In this document: positions 37,346-50,978 of the stretch, in pieces
Layout: each line of letters begins with the position of its first letter
Numbering within the stretch: the first letter of the stretch is position 1
From: Epiperipatus broadwayi
Lineage: Eukaryota > Onychophora > Udeonychophora > Euonychophora > Peripatidae
Direction of reading: 5' to 3'
Length of the DNA: 64,000 bases
Assembly: GCA_028023455.1 (NCBI GenBank)
Contig: JAQFVV010012396.1
Location: 4,621,656 to 4,685,655, forward strand
Program-made: the position numbers and the translations under genes
Notes under the pieces: model-generated
Databases searched by the model: none
What the model was told of the DNA's origin: nothing
What the model saw: the letters and a program-made list of their open reading frames with translations, nothing else

Positions 37346-39784
37346 AATTTTACTAATTTCTATTTTAAAAAGGGGTTGCATTTTTAAAATTACTTGAATG
37401 AAAGATTCTTGGATATATTCAAATTTAAAAAAGACCAAACAAAATTAGATTAATTAGAGTTTTATAGCCAATTAGTGAAAAAGAATGGTTGGCATTGAAT
37501 ATGCATTAAGGTTATATTTAATGTGCTGAATATTTTTTCTTGGTAAAAAGTAGTTGCATTTTCACATTTAATTTAATTAATTTTATCAAAAATCATAAAC
37601 ACTCATACATCAGTGAGACATGATGCTTTTTAAGATAAATAAATAAAGAAGCATAGTTTTCTTAAATATAAAATTAAAATTTAAAATGTTTATGAGAAAA
37701 TTACATGATTCTTTGATCATATTTAGTGAATTTTCTTGCAAGTTTTATTTAGTATACTTTGTTTTTATATTATCAATATAGAAATATATTTCTAAATATT
37801 ACATTACATTTATGACTAATGTTTATATCATTAATTCTGAAGCTAATATTTTATCAACAATAAAATAGACAAATTTACAAAGAAGTCCTTTGATTTTATC
37901 ATGAGTGATAGAACCTATTATTTTAACATAAGATATGATTCACATAAATAAATACCTATTTAAAAAAATAATGATAAATACAATAGAGTAAATAAATTAA
38001 TACCAGTAATGGCATCACATGACTTTCTCAAGCTTATACTAGACTGTTCTAGAGTAGGGTGAAGTGAATTAGTTTTATTAATAATATAAATTACTTTTAA
38101 AGTAAAATATTTAAAATCTAATTGGTATTAAGTACTATGACTCAGACTTTTCTAGTTTGAAAATGGCTATAGTTAGTTCATTGTTTTTATTTTTTTATAG
38201 AAAATAATATATAGAAACATTCATTAGAGTTAGTCTCATGATCAAAATAAACTTATATTTAATTATTACAACTTATAGAACTTTCATGATAATTAAATAT
38301 TTAAAAAAAAATTGCAAAATAAGCTGATATGCCTTTTGCAACAAAAAATGAATGAAAATAAATTAATCATTAAATATTTGGGTTTTTTTTTTCATTACTA
38401 TAAAAATACTCGCAAAAGCTTGTTATAATATTGGGTCTAGTGAAACCTACAATCACAATTACATTTTTTTTTACAATCAGTGTATTTATACTTTCTAATA
38501 AACCTATATTAATCTGGAATTTTTCCCTCTAATTAAAAATAACTAAATATCCGTTAAGTAATAAATATTGGATGGCTGATTATGTTATCCATGGAAAATC
38601 TTTTAAAAAGCAAAATCCTTAATATATTTGTGATCTGAAAATTTTTTAAAGATTTATTTCATATAGATTCAAATCATAGGTCATGGCTATGGTAAAAGAA
38701 TACACTAATATCAATACTAAACATATACTCTACTGATATAAAAATAAATTTCATATAAGATATTAATAATACTGTATATATTTAATAGGTATTAAAATTA
38801 ATAGTTAGAGTATTAATTATTACATTTTTTTTTATTTAATAAAGTAATATAAAACTCATTGAGATATGAAATGAGTTGAAAATGGATATGCAATAAAAAT
38901 TACATTAAGAATTATTATTTGCATTTAATATTTGTGCAAGAATCCAGCAAGAAATGTATACCTTAAAAGTATGAAAAATTCACAAAAGTCTCAAGAGAAA
39001 TATACTATATGTTTTTATCTGCCAGGAAATCATTAATTCAAGAAGTCAAGAGAACAAAAAATGGTGCATTATTTAAAGCATAACTGTATAGAAATAATGG
39101 GAAATATGTACTTGTGAATTCATACAATGGCTATACTAAACTGTAATCATCATCAGATGGTTTGATGCTCAGAAGTTCACATACAGTTTGAACACCAGAA
39201 AGGACATAGTTTAGCCACAATCGATAGAAAACAACATTATTATTGCACAAAATAATGCAGAGCAGAGTGTCTACTAATGATAAGTAGGTGAAAAGTACGA
39301 AAATAAAGATGGCATTGTTTATATGAATATAGAAAATATACTGAATTCATTATTATTATATGTATTACAACTTTTTTTATTGACTAATATTATTTAAGTA
39401 TCATTTTTTACTTAATTAAAAATAATTCCAGTTAAAATAACTTACATTTTAAAGAACTAATTTTTATTGAATTATTGAATAATTTTTAAAATCGAAATTA
39501 AATTTACTTTAATGAAATTATGTAAATTCTATGAAAATTGATATTCAATTTATATTTCTTCTTTTTCGGTCTTTAAACATATTGGGGGGGGGGGGAAAAT
39601 TCGGTATATTTAAAAATAAAATTAATAACATTATCATAAACAAAACATTTAATTTTAAATATAAAATTTAAAAATACTAGAAAATATCAAGAATAAATAA
39701 GTAATCAATATAATGATCAAGACTTGTTGCATAGTTCTTCTATTTAATGTCTAAATGTGAGGTTTCCTTTTAAATATAAGAGTG
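37346..39784. other. AT-rich DNA without recognisable genes
   Basis: No gene seen. About 39095-39310 is less AT-rich but unassigned. A run of 12 G lies at 39584-39595. Confidence 0.45.
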
Positions 39785-39797
39785 AAAAATAACAACT

Positions 39798-39898
39798 TGT
39801 TAAGCATTGGTGGTCGAGAGGTCAGCGACAGCAGCTTTCAAGCAGTTGTCCCGGGTTAGCGGGTTCGCTTCCCGGCTGATGCTATGACACATGAGAAA
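39798..39898 (+). mobile_element. tRNA-like mini-retroposon, copy 3
   Basis: Begins TGTTAAGCATTGGTGGTCGA one base after the family start in the other copies, has GCGGGTTCGCTTCCCGGC (B box with a strong flanking stem) and the tail GATGCTATGACACATGAG plus A residues. Exact 13-bp direct repeats AAAAATAACAACT (39785-39797 and 39899-39911) flank it. Of the three copies this keeps the best B box. Confidence 0.9.
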
Positions 39899-39911
39899 AA
39901 AAATAACAACT

Positions 39912-41155
39912 AAAGACACATTAGCTTTGGGCTCAACTTCACCACAACATGCAACCTTGGGGCGGGGGAGGGCACTCTTGTCTTTGTAATGGATTCCTTT
40001 TAAAGATTTACAGTAATTTGATAATATTTCGTTCTAACTATGAGAAATTCTTCGTGCTATCAAGTATTTTTACAAAATGCCCAAAGCCTGCTTTAATGTC
40101 AACTTTTATCCATGAAAACTTGTACTAAAATAAATTACATTTTAAAAACTGTACATTACAAAAACTAAAGATTTCACTATAAATTAACAAGTATTTATTA
40201 GAATAGTTCAATTTTATTTTTAATTTAAAAACAAAGATTTTAAATTTATATATACTTTTTTGTTGTTTATACGTATAAAATAAAGTATAATCAAAAAATA
40301 TATTAATGCTTTGCCTTTTATTTTTAAAATAACTTCCAATAAAAAGAATAAGTGAAGGTTTTATCATTCAGGATAGGTTGCAGAGTTTGAGCAATGAAAT
40401 TAAAATATTGAGCTTTTTTAATAGAACATTTAGCTCTCGGGGTTTACCAGTCTCTTTTATTGCGCTAAAGAGTACAATGTCTGATCATAATAATAATAAC
40501 TGCAACAAAAGATCGCCTTAATATAAAAATTGTGCTAAATTTAAATATTTTTTCTCTCAAATACATATTAATCGAATATTTATCTATCCTAAATGAAATT
40601 AATTTTTATTATTAAAATCTACATGAGAATAAATAGATGAAATACACAGCAAGTATAATTTATGATCTACTCAATAGATTGAACTATATATTACTTATCA
40701 ATGACTCCAAAAATAAATCATCAATAAAAAATAAATGTATACATTTATTTTTGAATTTACATTTATAAAGGTATATTAAATATAATCAAAAATTATAAAT
40801 GTTTATAGCATTGAAAATAATTTATTTACCAAAATATATATATATTTAATAAAAATATATATCAATAAAAAATAAAATGTAATGCAAAATGCAAATCCAT
40901 AATGAATATAATTCTTAAATACTCGTTGACTTCGAGTTTGGTTGAAAAACCAATTAATAACTATAAATTAATTAATAGCACTGAGCTAGATTTTGACAAA
41001 ACATTGCCAGAATCATAATGCTGAATAAAATTATGTAGTACAGGTACAATTATATAATATTTAAATAAGGTACAATATGCAAATAAAGCAATTAGATATT
41101 CCATTTACCAGATAATGGAACACACAAATCCATTTTGTTGATGGAATGTAGATCC
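39912..41155. other. AT-rich DNA without recognisable genes
   Basis: A G-rich patch (GGGGCGGGGGAGGG) lies at about 39959-39972. An 80-codon minus-strand frame at 40125-40367 is Lys/Ile/Phe-rich and matches nothing I know. Confidence 0.45.
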
Positions 41156-41159
41156 TTTA

Positions 41160-41480
41160 TAATTGCTCAAGCCTCTTTGTACTTTCTTTTCCTATCATCT
41201 CTTTCTGAGCAACACATTTTAACAATGGATAGAGAAAATGTATGGTCCATGGTTGTTTCATGATCAAGAAAGATAGATCTATATTCATTCTCTTGCTTAT
41301 CTTTGTGGTACAGATATGTGTGTTGGCAATTCTCATGGATATATTTGTATGAGATTCTCCATAATACACAGAAGTGCAGGATGGGTTAGAACATGCAGTT
41401 TTATAGATACCTGAGGATCATGCTCCACAGGTATTTTGTCTTTTGTATTGTTCAACAAATTGTTAAGAGATTGCTGTGAT
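41160..41480 (-). pseudogene. GIY-YIG endonuclease remnant, probably Penelope-like
   Basis: On the minus strand one frame gives GIYKTACSNPSCTSVYYGES followed by HTNISMRI, matching the GIY...VYIGES..NI..R beginning of the GIY-YIG fold of Penelope-like elements. After a frame change the other frame gives HENCQHTYLYHKDKQENEYR, SIFLDHETTMDHTF and KMCCSERDDRKRKYKEA, matching the later ..S.L..H....GHTF......R....R...EA segment. The two halves fit end to end with one frameshift at about 41340. No RT was recognised upstream (41480-41900). The cysteine pair before VYYGES recalls the Cys-containing insert seen in some Penelope-like nucleases. It is a different lineage from the element at 34 kb. Confidence 0.6.
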
Positions 41481-42939
41481 CTAAAACTAACCATGTAGAT
41501 GTTTCACAAATCTTTCTATAATCCAAAAATAAAAGCAGGTACAAGATGTATATTAATTAAAAGAAAGCAAAAAATAATTGATAGCAATAAGTATTTTAAT
41601 TGAAACCAATCCATAGCAAATCTAATGCAGATGTGATACCAAATGCACATAAAAAAAAAAAAGAATTTCAACAGATAAAACCATTCATGGTAGCAAATGT
41701 GTCAAATAAAAATCAGCACAAATTCTGTAATAAATTTTAAAAAAAGACAAAAAGAAGTCAAAATTATTAACAATCCTGAACAAATGAGTTGACTAACATC
41801 TTTTTTCTGGATTGAGTAGAAATAGAGTAAATTGTGTGTTTTTTCTTTCTGCATGACAGAATGACATCAACCATAAGCTCTCTCTTCATTTCACACTATT
41901 ACACAAATGAAAAAACTTTTAAGCATAAAAATAATTATGTTTGTCAAATAACAAAGCCAATGTAATAGATTATTATTATGACATTTTCTATCATTGCAGT
42001 GATATAGTGTGAGAATAGTGAAATATAAAACTTACAGTTATCATTTAAGAAATGCATGCTTTGGCCTGTATGGAATTTTTTTATATGTATGTTTTTTGAT
42101 TTTTGGCTCCTTATTTTTGCTTTTATTTGATAGAGTTGCTTGTATGAATAAGTAAATTTACATTTTTAGGATTTTATTTATTACAGCATAGCATTTTTGC
42201 ATATATTTTGTTTCCTAACAGTATATGTATGTATATATATATATATATATATAGCTAAATTAATTATTTATATTGCTAGGGTATTATTTATTTCGATTTT
42301 ATTTAACACACACCACCAGCCATAAATTCAAAAATAAATGCAGACATTAAGTTATTTTTGAAATCATTAATAAGTACTACATAGCTTTTAACTAGTGGGT
42401 AAACTATAAACTGTATCAGTACCCAAAAAATGTAACAATTTATCATTAAGCTTTCATTACATACTAAATAATTTTTTTCAAAGTTAATTTTCATTTTCAA
42501 AGCACTTTTGAACTCTAACAACTTTAAGCTTCCAAAATCACTTGATGTTATTAAAGGAAATTGAATTCCTTTAATTAGTAGCATGGAAAAGTTAATGGTG
42601 AGACTAATAAATAGTACAACAGAATAAACAGAAGTCAAAACTTTTAAATTCCCTGACCATATATATATAATTGGAAAATATTTGGCAATAGCAATAAGTT
42701 AAATATGACTTAGCTTGAAATGTGCATAGCTATTTCATAAAGCACAATAAAATTTATATACAAATATATAACAATATAAATGATAAACATATAATAGCCA
42801 CTCATAAACAAGTATGCCTATTCCCATTCCAAAAAAAAAAATTAAAAAAAAGACAAATACCGTTGTAAAAATATGTTTCAGTATATATATATTGACATTT
42901 TGTAATGCTATCTTTTAATTTCTTTACCTGAAAACTTTT
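41481..42939. other. Gene-free stretch
   Basis: No supported gene. A 111-codon minus-strand frame (42303-42638) is hydrophobic and AT-driven without a recognisable family. A short AT repeat lies at 42233-42254. Confidence 0.45.
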
Positions 42940-43580
42940 CTTTCTGAAATATTTCAGCACCATGCTTTAATGTAGCTCTCAAATGTATTCTATTCTCTAC
43001 CATATCTTTTCAGTGAAAATCGTCCATATTGTCTTTCTTTACAATATCTTTGAGAAAATCTTTATAACATGGACACAATCTATTTCTCCCATAAAACTAC
43101 ACTTAAATTCACCATAAAATACCTTTTTAATTGTTCATTCATTTTATATGTCCAATTCAGTGAAGGTATGACTTTACAATAGTGGATTCTATAGTATCAC
43201 ATCCACTAAATTTAAGAATATGTTAATTGTTTTTATAATTTTGCTGTTCTATTTTTAAATTTTTATGAAGCATTCTTAAATTAAAAACTTCTAATGTATT
43301 ATCTATAGGCTATCCAATCTGAGTTCCATACAACAAATTAGACAAAATAACAGCTTTATATACAACTATCTTAATTGCAGTAGTTATTTTTTTTATGAAA
43401 AAATACTTTATCTTCTAGTTTGTTAAAATCAGCAGGACATGGAATCAGCATTGCATATCAACATTCTAAATCCACTTTTCTAACTATAAAATTACTACAA
43501 TATTTAAACTATTTACATTCTCAAGTTGATAACCATCCAAATATAAAAGTTTCCAAAGATTTTTCTTCCATTGCTGCTGT
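42940..43580 (-). pseudogene. LINE 3' end (non-LTR retrotransposon C-terminal region)
   Basis: Minus-strand frames in order read LYLDGYQLENVNS (43510-43555), TAIKIVVYKAVILSNLLYGT (43320-43380), LEVFNLRMLHKNLKIEQQNY (about 43220-43300), DTIESTIVKSYL and IGHI (43140-43200) and, near 42950-42990, LRATLKHGAEIFQ. This follows the pattern KIAVYKAVVLSTLLYG...LE.FH.RCLR.I..I...D...IE......L.W.GH seen after the RT core of a common invertebrate LINE group. Stops and frameshifts are frequent. It is distinct from the RTE-type copy at 16.9 kb. Confidence 0.75.
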
Positions 43581-43747
43581 CTAATAAATAATTAGAGTTT
43601 TTTCCCATATGGCTATTTACATTAGATAGCTGGATTGGAAGACATATTAGTGTCTGAAAATTTCAGATTTTCTAGTTAATAGTTCTACATTAGATAAAAT
43701 GCTGGACTTGTTCTAATATTTTTAATCTAATGCTTGAATATCTTAGC

Positions 43748-43787
43748 ACCTCACTGATGATGCCAGTAACAAAAACCAGTCTGGGGT
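43748..43787 (+). ncRNA. Type I hammerhead ribozyme motif, copy 1
   Basis: Stem I is ACCTCA with TGGGGT after the cleavage triplet (six pairs, one G-T). The core CTGATGA is at 43754-43760. Stem II TGC-CAGTA-ACA has one mismatch. AAAA stands where GAAA is expected (G lost). Stem III keeps A-T and C-G pairs around a CA loop, with GTC as the cleavage triplet (43779-43781). The loss of the catalytic G predicts an inactive copy. Confidence 0.65.
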
Positions 43788-44127
43788 TGAGGATATTCTC
43801 AAAACTTGTTAAGAGCTTACTTTGTGAGCTCTATATATAATATTTGTAAATACAAGCTTATTAAATTAGGTCATGTGACATCTGACTTAATTTTTATTTT
43901 TATTTTATTTTTTGCTATTAAGATTTTGGTGATTTTATATTGTGAAAGCTATTAATATATGGTGTATCTGAACTGAGTTCAGTTCCATGTGGCTATTTAA
44001 ATTAGATAACTGGATTGGAAGACATATAGATGTCTGAAAGTTTCAGATTTTTTATTTAACAGTTATACATTAGATAAAGTGCTGGGCTTGTCCTAGTATG
44101 TTTAATCTAATGCTTGAATATCCTCAC

Positions 44128-44167
44128 ACCTCACTGATGATGCCAGTAGCAGAAAACAGTCTGGGGT
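44128..44167 (+). ncRNA. Type I hammerhead ribozyme motif, copy 2
   Basis: Stem I has the same six pairs as copy 1. The core CTGATGA is at 44134-44140. Stem II TGC-CAGTA-GCA is perfectly paired. GAAA is intact at 44152-44155. Stem III has lost one pair (A opposite G), and GTC (44159-44161) is the predicted cleavage triplet. The two copies carry different single defects and between them preserve every conserved hammerhead position, which argues for an active ancestor rather than chance. Confidence 0.7.
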
Positions 44168-44229
44168 TGGGGATATTCTCAAAATGTGTTAAGACCTTAT
44201 TTTGTGAGCTCTATATATAATATTATTTT

Positions 44230-47200
44230 ACTAAACCAAAAAATTTAAACATTGCATTCAAAACATAAATATGTTCTGTAAATTATTTTTGAAACTGGCA
44301 AAAATAACACAATTATTAGCATATTGTAAATTAAGAATGCAAGAAAATGAAGATCTTGTTTTTGTTTTGAATCAATTCAAATTAAAAATTCCACCATTGA
44401 ACCTGTATCACATCTTGATCCTTGCTTAATTAATCCAACTATAGATAGTTCTAAAGACAGCAATGCCAAAAATTGAAAACATTGTTCTTATTCAATAAAA
44501 AGTTTCATTTCACATGCTTCAGATTTTTTATCTTTGACAAAACACTTCCTATCATTCCTTCAAGTACAAATAATATGAATAAAGTTTGGTGGATAACAAT
44601 ATAAAATACTTTGAAGAATACATATTTTACTGATTTACCTTATTACAACAATTTTTTAATTCAATCTTTTTTTTACAGAGATTACATTTATATCAACCAT
44701 ATATCAAGAAAAATCTTTTAGACATCAAAATCATTAGAATTTTTTTTTCACAGATTATACATAAGTTGTTAGTTTTTGTCAGCCATATATAATTATTATT
44801 TACACTTTTGTGAATTACAACTTAGTGAAGTTATCAATTTTCCTAATTACTTGTCATACAGATAAAGAGATTTGGGACAATTTTCTATCATAATTTCCTT
44901 CTCTTCAAACATAGTATACTCTTATCATTAACATAACTCACTCATATATACAAATAATCACTAATCTTATTATTATTATATGCAGAAGGCTTTTCCTTAA
45001 TATAAGGAATGCAAACATTAATTTTTTTACTTGATATATAAAATATCAATTGATTTTTTTAACACTAATTCTTACATATATAAAACATTTTTTTTAAACA
45101 AAGTAATAAAAATTAAAATAAAAGACCAAACCCATGCACCAACTAATATATTTTACCTACTTGGAATTTGATCACATTCATAATATTGTAGTGACTTTTT
45201 TACTCATTAATATATATGTTGAAAAAGCTGATTATTCTTACAAATGCAATCATTATTTATAATATCAAGAAGATACATAATTACATCTGTATTACTTTTA
45301 TCTTTACTAATTTTGATTAATTCTTATATTATCAAGAAACTATCTAATATTTAAACTTTATTATTTTTATAGTATAGTTTATGATAAATTCCTTATATAA
45401 AAAAACTGGAAAAGGATTTGAACAATATCCACATTCAGAAATATGATAATGCAAATTTGCCTTTTAATTCAAATAGAAATGAAAATGTATGCACTACATA
45501 TGAATATATTTTTTCTGAGATAATTCATTTGACTTTAAAATGATATTTTGAAAATGGTAGTAAGTATTACATTTTTTAATAAATTTTTTGTAAAAAAAAA
45601 TCTTTTATAGAAAATAAAGAACCCACAGAGAATTCAAGTACACATGTTTAAAAAATGAATTGATAAGAACTTTCAGGGATAAATACATATTAATAAGTAT
45701 GTTTTAAAAGCACAATTTAAAACTTACCACTCAAAGGTGAAGTAAAAAAACAAAGATTTTATTAATAAGTATATATATTTATTTCAATTTAATATACATT
45801 TTATACTAAATTATCTTGGTAAATTATTTCAAATTTATTCTCCAAAAAATTATTATTACTTTTTATTATAAAAATAAAATTAAGTTTATCAACACTTTAT
45901 AGAATAAATTAACCACACATAAACACATGCATATATAATATTAAAATACTACAATAATTAATTATATATATTACAAATATAAATTCACATTATAAAAATA
46001 CATGTGCATGTTTACATAAATTGCCCAAATGTTGTTAGTAATGTACATTTGCACTTTCAAATTATAATATATCAATGTTATTATTAAGTAAATATTTGGT
46101 AACAAATTATTATTTAATTTAATACTTATTTTGTTAGAAAATAAAAAGCCCTCTAAACAGATATTTTCCTTTTAGAACTTGGACTAAAAATGAAATAAAA
46201 TATTTACATTGCTAAAAAGTATTAGTAATAATAATTGGCAATGACAGTTCTATGTCATTTAAATGGAAATTTTATTCAGAATAAGTTAAAAGTAGAATTA
46301 ATGTTTATGTTTTAAAACTTTCAATCTAAAATTCACAATTTTTGAATAAATTTAAAATTAATAATTTTTTAAATGTTTAATTTTTTTATTTTTTACTTTT
46401 GCAATAATATTTTTTTTTTCACTTTATTATTTTGTGTGGTATGTTAGCTTTACAAAACATGTAATATTTTATTTTAATTGTTTAGGAATCTTATATTTTT
46501 TTTATAAATTTGCATCTTCAACCAAATGCCAAAAATACAATATGATGGATGTGGAAAGCAAACAGTTAAAATTAATAATAATAATAATAATAATAAATGA
46601 TGATGATGATGATGATGATATAATAATAATAAGAAGAAAAAACTGCAATAATAATATAATTAAGGGAATTTTCTTATAATTTCAGAAGCAATAAGTTCAG
46701 TAAGCAGTAAAATCAGGAGATAGTAGATATAGATTATTATAAATTTTTTTATCACTTATATTAATGATTCTAAAACTGGAAAAGAACTATTATTACTTTT
46801 TAAAAGTTTCTTTATTATTTTTTAGTAAAATATTTAATACATTCTGAACCATCAATTTTAATATATGCTGGAATATAGACATTGTCTTTAGTATTATATA
46901 TTCTTATGTACCTATTTTGGTTAATGATGTTAAAATTGTAACTAATGAAAAAGAAAGACTATAATTTCAAATTCTCTTGAATAACATCAACTACAAAACT
47001 TTATATTTCTTTTATATAAAAAATCAACAGGTGAATTATCCTACTAGTACATATAATTTAAATATTTAACATTATAGCATTTTATAACTATTGTTTCCTT
47101 CATTATTTATTTTTTTAAATGGATGTTAATATTTTTTTAAACATGTTAGTTAACAATTTGATAAATTATTTGTTGTTATATGTAGAACTTTTTAACAATT

Positions 47201-49198
47201 TTGATTATTACGAAATTAGTGTAAATATGGAAATTTTATTTATAACTATTCCAGATAAATGGCTTTGCTTAATTAAAAAATCATATGCTAAGAATCAACC
47301 AAGAATTTATTATTCATCTCCTATTTTAAACTGCCATATTTTTAAATTTCTTATAAATTATTGTAATTAAACAGAAATATTAAAGATAACACATATTAAT
47401 TTCAGTCTATATTAGATATAAATTTACAATATGTTCAATAATATATATATATATATATTAATTTCTGTGTATATTAGATATATATTTACAATATATTCAA
47501 TAATACACATTTATTTTAGTGTACATTAAATATATATTTATAACATTTTTTGTATATTAGTAGAAACATTAATTTTTTAAATTAATAAAAAAAACATTTT
47601 CACTTTTTTTTGGTAGACTTCATATCAGATTACAAAAAAACCATTCTCTTGTTACTTCTGTTTTTTTTATAGAAATGTGTTTTAAAAAAGTGATTCAAGT
47701 TGTTAAATGGTACTTTAAAAAAACATAAACCAAATAAATATTTGGACAAAACTTTTTTAAAAAGCCAAAATTGAAACATGGAATTTAAATTAATTACACT
47801 TATTAATTCAATAGATACTATTCAAAGTTGTTATTCTTTAAAACATTTCTAAGAAAAAGGTTTATTCTATATCTTTATTTATTAACAGTAGATAAATGCA
47901 TTTTCAGCTAGAGAAGCCAGATTCATATAATGTTTACTGAAGACTATTTTATAATTTTATTTTAATGTGTATAATATTTTATTGTATTATGCTTATTATT
48001 ATTTAAATGTTTATATATACAACAATTAATAAAAGCATTATATAAGGAAATACAAACCATGCTAAAAGAATAAAGCTAGGCAGTTATAAAAATTTGAAGA
48101 CCCCCCCCTCATAATTTATTGCTAAATTTTAAATATCCAGATTAGATAGTAGTGAATTTATTATAAATTAACTTACTTAAATATATTAATATTAAAATGT
48201 TCTGCCTATCAAATTCTCTTTATTAAATAGAATATTTCTCCAATCTGTATTTTTATCTGGATGAAACAAAGAAGCATATGATAGATTTGAGATCTGTTCA
48301 GTACAAAGGATTGTTACTCAAAGCAGGTCTATTGCTTACATAAATCTTTTCTCATTATAAAATTTAGTTTAATGGTATATTCTCTGAAAAATTAATTTAA
48401 TAAAGAGAATACAGAAAAATATATTTTACACATATTATTTATAAAATATAAAAGTTTTTAGCATTTTGTTTTATCTATTTTTCATCGAAAACATTATGAA
48501 AAACTTTGTAGAATGACTTTAGAATAACTGAATGAACTTTAGACAGAATTTTAATGAAAATATATTAAAATAGTCATACAGTGGAGCCGTCTAACTATAC
48601 ACCTTCAAAAATGTAAATAAACAAATAAAGATCATTAAAATTCACAAATTTTATATTCTTCAAGCAGCCATTCTTCATTTTATGAGTGTTATACACAATT
48701 AAATTTAAAAAAAGTAAAATTTGAGAATAAATTTTACAATACAGCAGTAGCCACTTTTCTGTTTCAGAGTGCCTTACATAATTTTATATATATTAATAAA
48801 AGTTATTTGGTTTAGGCTGAAAGCATATACATTTTATTCTTTCTTTATTATTCTTTCTGGATTTGATGTAAAATATTTTAGTAATAAAATATTTTCTGAA
48901 TGTAATCCTAAAAGTTTTGCAAAATTTTAGAACATAGTAAAAGTTGATACTAATTTAAAAACATCAGACCAATTAGAGAGATCCTAATTTCCTAATAATA
49001 AGATCATTATTACATTTCTATAAGAAAAAAAGTTATTATAAAAAAGAATATGATCCAGAGCATATTTAATAGCAACAAAAGTCAGATATTTCACTATTTA
49101 CTTTATTTTGAAAATAAATGTACAGCAATTAGTTTTTTTCTTATTATTAGTCTTTCAGCTAATCATTATATATTTTTTTAAAAAAGAATTGTTTATAC
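44230..49198. other. Long AT-rich stretch without recognisable genes
   Basis: No gene recognised in nearly 5 kb. Frames at 46434-46679 and 47119-47370 are AT-driven; the first runs through the AAT/GAT microsatellite. A run of eight C lies near 48102. Confidence 0.5.
46571..46619. repeat. Compound (AAT)n(GAT)n microsatellite
   Basis: About eight AAT units pass into about eight GAT units. A GAT tail can mark a LINE 3' end, but no LINE sequence precedes it. Confidence 0.95.
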
Positions 49199-49272
49199 TT
49201 TAATCTTAATTTAAAATGTATATTATATATATATATATATATATATAATATACATTTTAAATTAAGATTAAA
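49199..49272. repeat. Perfect 74-bp palindrome with AT core
   Basis: A 27-bp arm (49199-49225, beginning TTTAATCTTAATTTAAAATG) is repeated exactly inverted at 49246-49272 around 20 bp of AT repeat. With the core the whole 74 bp is self-complementary. Confidence 0.95.
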
Positions 49273-50978
49273 TATATATATATATATATAAGCATATGTG
49301 TTATGTATATGTGCAAGTTAAAAAGTATACATTTACAGTTCAATAAATAATAGATATATTTTAATTATTTTTATCATCGAAGCATGAGCTATACATTTTT
49401 ATGTAAGGGGACTTGGAACAAAATATAATTATAGTTTACAGGTCCACTATATGTATGTATATATATATATTTTAGTTCACATTGAATAATGACACAAGGT
49501 AAAAGAAAGTGAATGAATATATTATTAAGTTTTAGTATCTAATATATACACACATGATTGTCTTCCTTTATTTGTATTTCCAAGGATTTTACTTATCCAC
49601 AATTTGAAACAAGTATTAATTGCAAAAAAAAAGTTTAAAATTAATATATAAAAAAATATTTTTTACATTAATTTTCATAAATATGCGTTATATATTTTTT
49701 AATATCTATATTGAAGTTTTGAGTATATATATATATTGTGACCTTCTGGTTTGGCACCAGAAATAGTCATTGTAGTAGTGTGGTAGTATATCAGTAATAT
49801 CTGATATAATCCTTTTTTAAAAAAAAAAATGAAATAACGTAAAATTTAAAATTTTTTTTTTTTAAATTTGACTTAAAACTGTAATCAAAAGTAAGTGTAG
49901 GTGTAATTAAAAGATTTCTTAAATGTTTGGTATCTTATTTTGGGGTATAATCAATGAAAGAATAGGGGAGTAGTTTATTATTTGCATAGTCAGTACAGTC
50001 TGAGTTGATGATTACTTGTTTTATTTGCTCATAAAGCAGTATTCAGTTTTGTTAGAATGATTTTCTAGTCCATTTGTTTTATACATTTAAAATTATAGAA
50101 TAAACAGTAAAATATGTTTCACTCATCATCATTCACATTGTCATTCCAGTCATATCAGTGTAATACCTATAGCATATTACTACAGAATATTCACACATTA
50201 TCCAACTTCATTTTTCATTCATATGTTTCATTAAACCATTAAATATCCCCCATCACCTTCAAATATTTAATTATATCAATAATAGTATTAAAAAAACTAA
50301 CTTAATTACATTTTAAATAAATCAATAAATTATGGACAGGTGGATTATATAATGACAAATACTGTAAAATATTTTATTTATTAAAACAAGTGTCATCAAT
50401 TTTATTCTACTGCTTTAAAAATATTTAATTATTAGTTCAATATTTTTTTCCTCATTTATTTAAAAGACTAAATATTTTTTTTCATCTATATTTTTTTTTT
50501 TACTGTCTCAAGTTTTTGCATAATTAAGTAAGTTTGCAAGGGGGAGGAGTGATTGACAATCTTTTTCTGATGATGTTAACACTGTCATAAACAATTGGAA
50601 AAGAACAATGTTATGTAATAATTATTTAAAAAAAATTATAAAAAGGAATACTTATTACTTTTAATAGGTCAGTCAATTATTAGTACTTAGGGCAGAGTCA
50701 ATTATTAAAACTTTTATGAGGGCAATTATAGCTAACCAAGGACAGCTATAACAATGTTTATTTGGCAAAGTTTAATAGTGAAATTATTTTTCCTCATCCA
50801 GAGTTCAAGTTGAAAATTTAAATATATTATTTGTTTGCGAAATGTGTACTTAAAAACCACTAAAAGATACATCAATTTTGCTCCAGCTGATCATTTAAAT
50901 TTTCTCAACATTATGCTAAAGTACATACATGTAAGTGTTATATTCTATTATTCAAGATAAATTATTATTATTTAAAAA

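Larger units (their letters stand above)
43603..44226 (+). repeat. Two direct 244-bp repeats, 380 bp apart, with hammerhead motifs
   Basis: 43603-43846 and 43983-44226 are similar throughout (for example TGGATTGGAAGACATAT, TTTAATCTAATGCTTGAATA, GTGAGCTCTATATATAATAT). Matching points such as TGGATTGGAA (43631 and 44011) and CTGATGA (43754 and 44134) are exactly 380 bp apart. The 136 bp between them is not repeated outside. Each copy carries one hammerhead motif. A tandem hammerhead-bearing dimer of a few hundred bp is the arrangement described for retrozymes and for terminal repeats of Penelope-like elements. No protein-coding capacity is visible. Confidence 0.75.

Noticed and set aside
39959-39972. 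G-quadruplex candidate GGGGCGGGGGAGGG
   Set aside because: Only three G runs of sufficient length are present; a fourth is lacking nearby.
42303-42638. 111-codon hydrophobic minus-strand frame
   Set aside because: Composition follows the AT-rich DNA, no family motif is seen and there is no supporting neighbour.
46434-46679. 81-codon frame with poly-Asn/Asp/Ile
   Set aside because: Much of it is the AAT/GAT microsatellite.
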